The position numbers and the translations under genes are program-made. A stretch of DNA of 64,000 nucleotides from Butyrivibrio sp. CB08. GTDB lineage: Bacteria > Bacillota > Clostridia > Lachnospirales > Lachnospiraceae. Below the pieces are notes generated by a model. It was not told the DNA's origin. It saw only the letters and a list, made by a program, of their open reading frames with translations, and ran no database searches. The stretch covers positions 496,001 to 560,000 of the forward strand of contig NZ_RAIR01000002.1 of assembly GCF_003625485.1 (NCBI RefSeq), in the 5' to 3' direction. This document shows, piece after piece, positions 59,618-64,000 of the stretch (positions are counted from its first letter, which is position 1; every line of letters begins with the position of its first letter).

Positions 59618-59635
59618 GTATAATAGGGATTATAC
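59618..59635. promoter_or_regulatory. Symmetric divergent -10 boxes between exporter operon and AraC gene
   Basis: GTATAAT-AGGG-ATTATAC is a perfect inverted repeat that places a TATAAT on each strand four bases apart. RNA polymerase could use only one direction at a time. The -35 regions are weak, consistent with activator dependence. Confidence 0.5.
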
Positions 59636-59707
59636 TCTTTTTAAAACTAAAAAATACCAGTAAAATTACTTGTTTTTATAACAATCTTACATTGGAGGTG
59701 GAATATT

Positions 59708-60610
59708 GTGATACCTGAATACAAAGGACTTGTAAGAACAAATGAAGATGGATCCGAAATTATCAACTACGATGACCCCTCTTTTCCATCCTACATCTAC
59801 GATGGATACGTATATAGCGGCTGTACCTGGGAGAAGGTTCCACACTTTCACAAGGACATTGAGCTCCTTAGTGTTCACTCCTCCTGTATGGGATATTCTG
59901 TAAATGGTAACAATATTTTCCTGGAAAGAGGAGATACTATTTTTGTAAATTCTGATCAGCTTCACTACTCCTATGCTGTACCTCCAAGGGAAGGGCGCTA
60001 CATCATAGCTGTCCTTCACCCAAGGATCTTAAGCTCAAACTTTGCGGTGGAATCTAAGGCTATTATGCCTGTTACCAGCAATAAAAAAGTCCCTTACATC
60101 CATTTCCACAATGGAGACAGGGACGCAGCTGATCTACAGGATCTGATGTTTGAGCTTTATCGCAAAGACATGGGAAATGAGTTCCTTATCACCAAGACCT
60201 TTTTTGAAATCTGGGAGATCATCCTAAACCGTGTCAACGAGTCAGGTCAGTTCCTTCAGGACAACATAGTAAATCAGGACCTTCACAACGATGTTCTAAG
60301 AGCCATGATGAACTACGTTGACAAGAACTACATGAAGAACATCACACTGAATGAAGTGGCATCAGCTGGGGGAATAAGCAAGTCTCTGTGCAACTCTATC
60401 TTCAACAAATACACCCAGATGACCCCCATCGAGTACATCATGCACTACCGCACCAGAAAGGTTGCAGACCTTCTTCAGTCAGGAAATATGTCCATGTCGG
60501 AGATTGCGGAGCAGACGGGCTTTTCCAATGCCAGCTACATGGCTGAGACCTTCAAAAAGTTTTATCTGCTGTCTCCCCGTGAATACAAAAAGACCATGTC
60601 CACCACATAA
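59708..60610 (+). CDS. AraC family regulator beside the exporter
   Basis: A 300-residue regulator with an N-terminal cupin (PHFHKDIELLSVHSS, LERGDTIFVNSDQLHYSY) and two C-terminal HTHs (TLNEVASAGGISKSLCNSIF, MSEIAEQTGFSNASYMAETF). GTG at 59708 is nine bases after GGAGGTGG. It is transcribed away from the ABC-2 operon from a shared promoter region, so it is the obvious candidate to control the exporter. Inducer unknown. Confidence 0.88.
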   Translation: MIPEYKGLVRTNEDGSEIINYDDPSFPSYIYDGYVYSGCTWEKVPHFHKDIELLSVHSSCMGYSVNGNNIFLERGDTIFVNSDQLHYSYAVPPREGRYIIAVLHPRILSSNFAVESKAIMPVTSNKKVPYIHFHNGDRDAADLQDLMFELYRKDMGNEFLITKTFFEIWEIILNRVNESGQFLQDNIVNQDLHNDVLRAMMNYVDKNYMKNITLNEVASAGGISKSLCNSIFNKYTQMTPIEYIMHYRTRKVADLLQSGNMSMSEIAEQTGFSNASYMAETFKKFYLLSPREYKKTMSTT

Positions 60611-60620
60611 TAAATCAAAG

Positions 60621-60653
60621 AAAAATCCCGGATGTTTAATTTACATCCGGGAT
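60621..60653. terminator. Terminator between AraC and radical SAM E genes
   Basis: ATCCCGGATGT / ACATCCGGGAT stem with a seven-base loop and TTTTTC on the minus strand. The 5' arm for the minus-strand transcript lies inside the last codons of radical SAM E. Confidence 0.8.
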
Positions 60654-61973
60654 ATCTGTATTATCCGTCATGACGCTCTCGTCGTACTGTTCAAACTTTC
60701 TGGCATACTGCCTGTATCCAATGTTCGCAATAAAATAGATAAATGCCCAGCGCTTGATGCGCCTGAAATCAAATCTCTTGAATATAGCCTTCCAGGAATA
60801 ACAGGTCTTCCAGGCTCTGTCGATTCCTTCAAGAAGTTCCTCCTTGGTCATCTGTTTGGGCCTGTACACCACATGCTCAACATCATACAGCGCCCAGTTT
60901 CTCTCAGTTATCCTGCCCTCCTTTTCAAGCTCGGTATAGAAAGGTGTTCCAGGAAACGGAGTTATTATGGAGAACCTCGGAAGGTCGATCATGGAATCAA
61001 GGCACAGCTGGGAAGTCCTGTCAAAGACATCCTTGCCATCCTCATCGCTTCCAAAGGCAAAGCATCCCATTACGAGAATTCCGTGGTCGTGGAGCTTGTC
61101 CATAAGCCACTTGTAGTCGTTAACCTTGTTTACATTCTTATTGATATCCGTCTGGGTCTCCTGATTAACCGACTCAAATCCAAGTAAAAGTCCCTTGCAG
61201 CCGCTCTTCTTAAATATCTTTAATAGCTCATCGTTATGGCCAATTGCTGTAGTCGTAAGGCCAAACCACCATTTCTTAAGCGGTATCATGGCGGTGAACA
61301 GCTCTTTTGCATAGCTCACATCTGCGATAAGGTTAACATCCGGAAATATTACAAACTTACCCTTAAAGGTCTTGATCTCTGCGATGACATCCTCAACAGG
61401 GCGGGTTAAAACGCGCTGTCCAAAAGCTGCAGGATATGCGCAGAAGGTGCAGGAATGGTTGCATCCCCTTACGCACTCAACGGTGTTTAAGGTGATGTAT
61501 CTGTCTTTTTTAAGAAGATCCTTGCGGGGAATAGGGCGGCCTGCAATAGATGGGCACACTCCAGCTTCGTCCCGGTAAAACTCCTTAAGCTCTCCCTTTT
61601 TTGCATCCTCTATGGCCTGCTTGAAGGTACGATCTCCAAGGCCCACCATAACTGCGTCCGCATGCTCTTTAGCTTCTTCTGGCAAAAGAGTTGGATGAAC
61701 GCCGCCAATAAGTACCTTGATCCCGCGACTTCTAAAGTAGTCCGCATACTTGTAGCACCGCACCGCCGTTCCAGTGATGCTTGTTATGGCAACAACGTCC
61801 GCCTCAAGGTCAAGAGGGATAGGCTCTGCAGTCTCGTCGTAGATAACCACTTCCTCATCAGGAATAAGGGCCGCAAGAAGCGCCAGGGTGATGGGTGCAT
61901 AATGAAGATTTTTATGAAACATCCCGTTGTAGCGGTGCATGGCACCAGCCGGGGACAAAAGAGCTACTCTCAT
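60636..61973 (-). CDS. B12-binding radical SAM protein E
   Basis: 445 residues, the fifth paralogue. The N-terminal half has GGVHPTLLPEEA; the cluster motif is CNHSCTFC (C171, C175, C178); FPDVNLIADVSYA replaces the VDDN block; GFESVNQETQTDI follows. The C-terminus (CYSWKAIFKRFDFRRIKRW) resembles that of protein D. It starts 47 bp after the amino-acid permease gene, with AGGAG before the ATG, so it may be co-transcribed with that gene. Confidence 0.88.
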   Translation of the reverse strand: MRVALLSPAGAMHRYNGMFHKNLHYAPITLALLAALIPDEEVVIYDETAEPIPLDLEADVVAITSITGTAVRCYKYADYFRSRGIKVLIGGVHPTLLPEEAKEHADAVMVGLGDRTFKQAIEDAKKGELKEFYRDEAGVCPSIAGRPIPRKDLLKKDRYITLNTVECVRGCNHSCTFCAYPAAFGQRVLTRPVEDVIAEIKTFKGKFVIFPDVNLIADVSYAKELFTAMIPLKKWWFGLTTTAIGHNDELLKIFKKSGCKGLLLGFESVNQETQTDINKNVNKVNDYKWLMDKLHDHGILVMGCFAFGSDEDGKDVFDRTSQLCLDSMIDLPRFSIITPFPGTPFYTELEKEGRITERNWALYDVEHVVYRPKQMTKEELLEGIDRAWKTCYSWKAIFKRFDFRRIKRWAFIYFIANIGYRQYARKFEQYDESVMTDNTDIPDVN

Positions 61974-62019
61974 GGTTACTCCTGTTAATAAGATTTAAAA
62001 CGCTGCCTATTGCCAGGTC

Positions 62020-63204
62020 TCAGACCGAGATCAGCGATCCTACAGCCATTACAATGTACATCGCAAATACAAACACAACTGCTACCTTGCTGCTCTCCAG
62101 AGGCCTTATAACTGTCTTCTCCCTGCCCTTAGTGCAGATAAGATAGGTTGGTATCAGCATCAGGGATATGATAACTGCTACCGCTCCACCGGCGATCTTC
62201 ATGTATTCAAGGAAGCCTCCAGGTAAAAGAAATGTAAGAAGCAGGGCCGGAATTGTAGCAAGGGCAAAGCTTATGCCAAAGGTCCTCTTGGTCTCACTGG
62301 ATATCATGTTGGTTGTAGCAAGTCCAATTGACCAGTAGGAGGTGAACATGGCAAGCAGGATAAACACTGAACCAAGAACCTGTATCACTCCTCCAACGGC
62401 TGCTGCCCAGCCAACTATAGCTACCTTGGTAACTTCCGCCGAGGTGATGATGGCGCAGACGGTCACCACAACTGATATTGCCATATTTATGAGAAATCCA
62501 AGGAAAATGGACTTTCTTATTTTCTTAACATCACTATCTAATATTTCAATTGCCTGAGGCACTGCAAATATGGCAGAAAAGGAGAACATTATCATACTGA
62601 AGGTGGCTGCAAAACCGCCGGCAGCTGATAGCTCTTTTGCCCCAAAAGCACTAAATGAAAAGTCTGGATTAACGTTCCTGATTGAGATAAACAGTGCCAC
62701 CAGAAGGATCACTCCCATGGCTGAAACCGTGTACTTCTCACCGATTGAGATAGCCCGAAGGCCAAGAAGAACCAGCACTGCTGCCAGTCCGTAGAAAACT
62801 ATTCCAAGTATGATATGTGGCACATTAGGAAAAAATACCGCAAGAATGTCCGTTGCTCCTGCGATATAGGCAGCAAGATTGGTCACCAGGACCACTGCCA
62901 TGATGATAAAGAAAGCTATCTTGAAGACGTTCTTAAAACGCCCCCTGAACAGATATGTATTAAAGGAACTTAAGATGTCTGCAGTATCTCCAGTATTTAT
63001 CATGATCTGGGCGATCATCAGATGAAGCAGGACGCTGACCACATAGGCAGTAGCAAATGCAATGATACCTGATACGGCTCCCACCCTGCTAACAAAGTAG
63101 GGTATTGCCATAACTCCACTGCCTATGCCATTTCCTGCAACTATCGCCGCCGCTGTAAAAACTGACTTGTCTTTTGTCATTTCCTCATCCACCATTAGAA
63201 GCAT
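62020..63204 (-). CDS. Amino acid permease (HAAAP/STP-like aromatic amino acid transporter family)
   Basis: About 390 residues, eleven hydrophobic segments. It opens with SVFTAAAIVAGNGIGSGVMAIPYF, the glycine-rich unwound first helix of the APC fold. HAAAP-type members import tryptophan, tyrosine or serine/threonine. Start is uncertain: ATG at 63204, with no clear RBS, or ATG at 63180 just after GATGAGGAA. A short gap to radical SAM E suggests an operon, raising the possibility that an imported amino acid feeds that enzyme. Confidence 0.82.
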   Translation of the reverse strand: MLLMVDEEMTKDKSVFTAAAIVAGNGIGSGVMAIPYFVSRVGAVSGIIAFATAYVVSVLLHLMIAQIMINTGDTADILSSFNTYLFRGRFKNVFKIAFFIIMAVVLVTNLAAYIAGATDILAVFFPNVPHIILGIVFYGLAAVLVLLGLRAISIGEKYTVSAMGVILLVALFISIRNVNPDFSFSAFGAKELSAAGGFAATFSMIMFSFSAIFAVPQAIEILDSDVKKIRKSIFLGFLINMAISVVVTVCAIITSAEVTKVAIVGWAAAVGGVIQVLGSVFILLAMFTSYWSIGLATTNMISSETKRTFGISFALATIPALLLTFLLPGGFLEYMKIAGGAVAVIISLMLIPTYLICTKGREKTVIRPLESSKVAVVFVFAMYIVMAVGSLISV

Positions 63205-63227
63205 TCTTATCTACAATAATAGCACAG

Positions 63228-63252
63228 AAAAAGAGCCCACTTAAGTGAGCTC
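63228..63252. terminator. Terminator after the larA-like gene
   Basis: GAGC.CACTTAAGTG.GCTC hairpin followed by TTTTTC on the minus strand. Confidence 0.8.
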
Positions 63253-63274
63253 CTTCCAAATACACTTCAAAATC

Positions 63275-64000
63275 TTAGTCAACACCCTGAACCATAGGAA
63301 CAACGCTGCCGCCATAGGGAATTACGTAAACCGTCTTATCAGTAAAATCAATTCCCTTAACGAAATCCGTAGCATCTGTATAACCCTGCATTCCCATAGG
63401 TCCTGTGGTGTCATTCTCAATTGTTGTCATTATCCTGCACTCGCCCTTTTTCAGGGTCTCAACAGTCAGGTAAAATATAAATCCGCCGATAGTAAAGTCT
63501 GCTCTAAGAGCGCTATCAAGGCGATCCTCCTTAAGAGGCTCAAGCCACGCTGTATAGTCAGGCGCTCCGCACCCCTCAGGGCACTTACAAAGCCACAGCA
63601 TCTGGCCTCCCTCTTTCATGGCGCGCATACCGTTCATCATGCCCTTGCATCCCTGATACAGGTTCATGTCCTTGGGGGCTCCGCCACTGGATACAATGAC
63701 GATATCAGCCTCGTGGTCGATCCACTTCTCGTAGCATTTCTTCTGGAAAAGGCAGCTCTCCTTCCAGGCTTCGTACAGATCTCCGCCAAAAAGTCCGCTG
63801 AATTTGCCGCTTGTAGCCACAACTATATTGATACCATAAGCAACCTCCACAAGGGCTGCTGCCTCGTTCATATCTTCGTTAATAGGATTATTCTCCAAAA
63901 GTGCACATCCAACTCTTGGGTCAGAATGAGCAATATTTGGGTCAAGTGCCCTCTGGTGGTTCTGCCTTACAGTCTGCCTTGAAGCAACTCCAGGCAGGAT
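63275..64000 (-). CDS. larA: Nickel-dependent lactate racemase-like protein, C-terminal part (cut by window edge)
   Basis: The frame is open from the window end to the stop at 63275, giving about 241 residues without a start. It reads LPGVASRQTVRQNH near the edge, then HSDPRVGC, a Gly-rich AYGINIVVATSGKFSGLFGGD, and SSGGAPKDMNLYQGCKGM, which match the C-terminal half of LarA/DUF2088 proteins. LarA interconverts D- and L-lactate or related 2-hydroxyacids with a nickel pincer cofactor. Which hydroxyacid is used here cannot be told. An internal TTG near 63898 is not a real start, because coding similarity continues upstream of it. Confidence 0.82.
   Translation of the reverse strand: MLPGVASRQTVRQNHQRALDPNIAHSDPRVGCALLENNPINEDMNEAAALVEVAYGINIVVATSGKFSGLFGGDLYEAWKESCLFQKKCYEKWIDHEADIVIVSSGGAPKDMNLYQGCKGMMNGMRAMKEGGQMLWLCKCPEGCGAPDYTAWLEPLKEDRLDSALRADFTIGGFIFYLTVETLKKGECRIMTTIENDTTGPMGMQGYTDATDFVKGIDFTDKTVYVIPYGGSVVPMVQGVD

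Noticed and set aside
1..64000. CRISPR array, rRNA, tRNA or prophage structural genes
   Set aside because: No regularly spaced repeats, cloverleaf-like sequences or phage morphogenesis genes were noticed.

Overview
The window looks like a chromosomal segment of a low-GC, Gram-positive, motile gut or rumen anaerobe of the Lachnospiraceae, most likely close to Butyrivibrio or Pseudobutyrivibrio. Reasons: CIRCE-controlled clpB, class III fructose-bisphosphatase, lipoprotein signal peptides of Firmicutes type, a YteR/GH112/GH28 pectin locus with an LplABC-type importer, chemotaxis receptors, c-di-GMP signalling, and arrays of B12-dependent radical SAM proteins. No rRNA, tRNA or CRISPR array was seen. 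The genus call is inference; protein family calls come from motifs and memory, not from database searches.

Layout. 1-7.6 kb: the start of a membrane protein (probably a GGDEF sensor), a secreted 5'-nucleotidase, a ~390-bp imperfect palindrome, a sodium:solute symporter, and a lipoprotein/VTC/DUF4956 operon. 7.6-16.0 kb: leuS, a BmrCD-like ABC exporter pair behind a 25-residue leader peptide and two terminator hairpins, and two tandem AEC carriers. 16.1-21.3 kb: a self-contained three-gene recombinase element related to the trio known from gammaproteobacterial GMT islands. It carries no cargo and sits in the loop of an intrinsic terminator, flanked by the 9-bp repeat ACTAGGTCT. 21.3-29 kb: two chemotaxis receptors (one behind a c-di-GMP-I riboswitch), a 67-residue protein ending in a FliM/FliY-like CheY-binding motif, and fbp. 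29-33 kb: nth, a HelD-like helicase, a histidine phosphatase and a small zinc-ribbon protein.

33-44.8 kb: a rhamnogalacturonan oligosaccharide locus. A three-component ABC importer and an AraC regulator are on the minus strand; GH105, GH112 phosphorylase, SGNH esterase and GH28 are on the plus strand. None of the four enzymes has a signal peptide, so they probably dismantle imported oligomers in the cytoplasm. 44.8-49.6 kb: clpB (CIRCE) and a cytoplasmic ligand-sensing diguanylate cyclase, together bracketed by a 40-bp perfect inverted repeat that forms the terminators at both ends.

49.6-62 kb: an uncharacterised accessory locus with five paralogous B12-binding radical SAM proteins (four overlapping in one operon, the fifth 5 kb away), a GNAT-like protein, a three-gene ABC-2 exporter, an AraC regulator and an XRE/DUF4160-like regulator whose promoter lies inside a hairpin between two operator copies. 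This locus and the terminator-targeting trio are the best candidates for undescribed biology. 62-64 kb: an amino-acid permease and the 3' part of a LarA-type lactate racemase gene that runs off the window.
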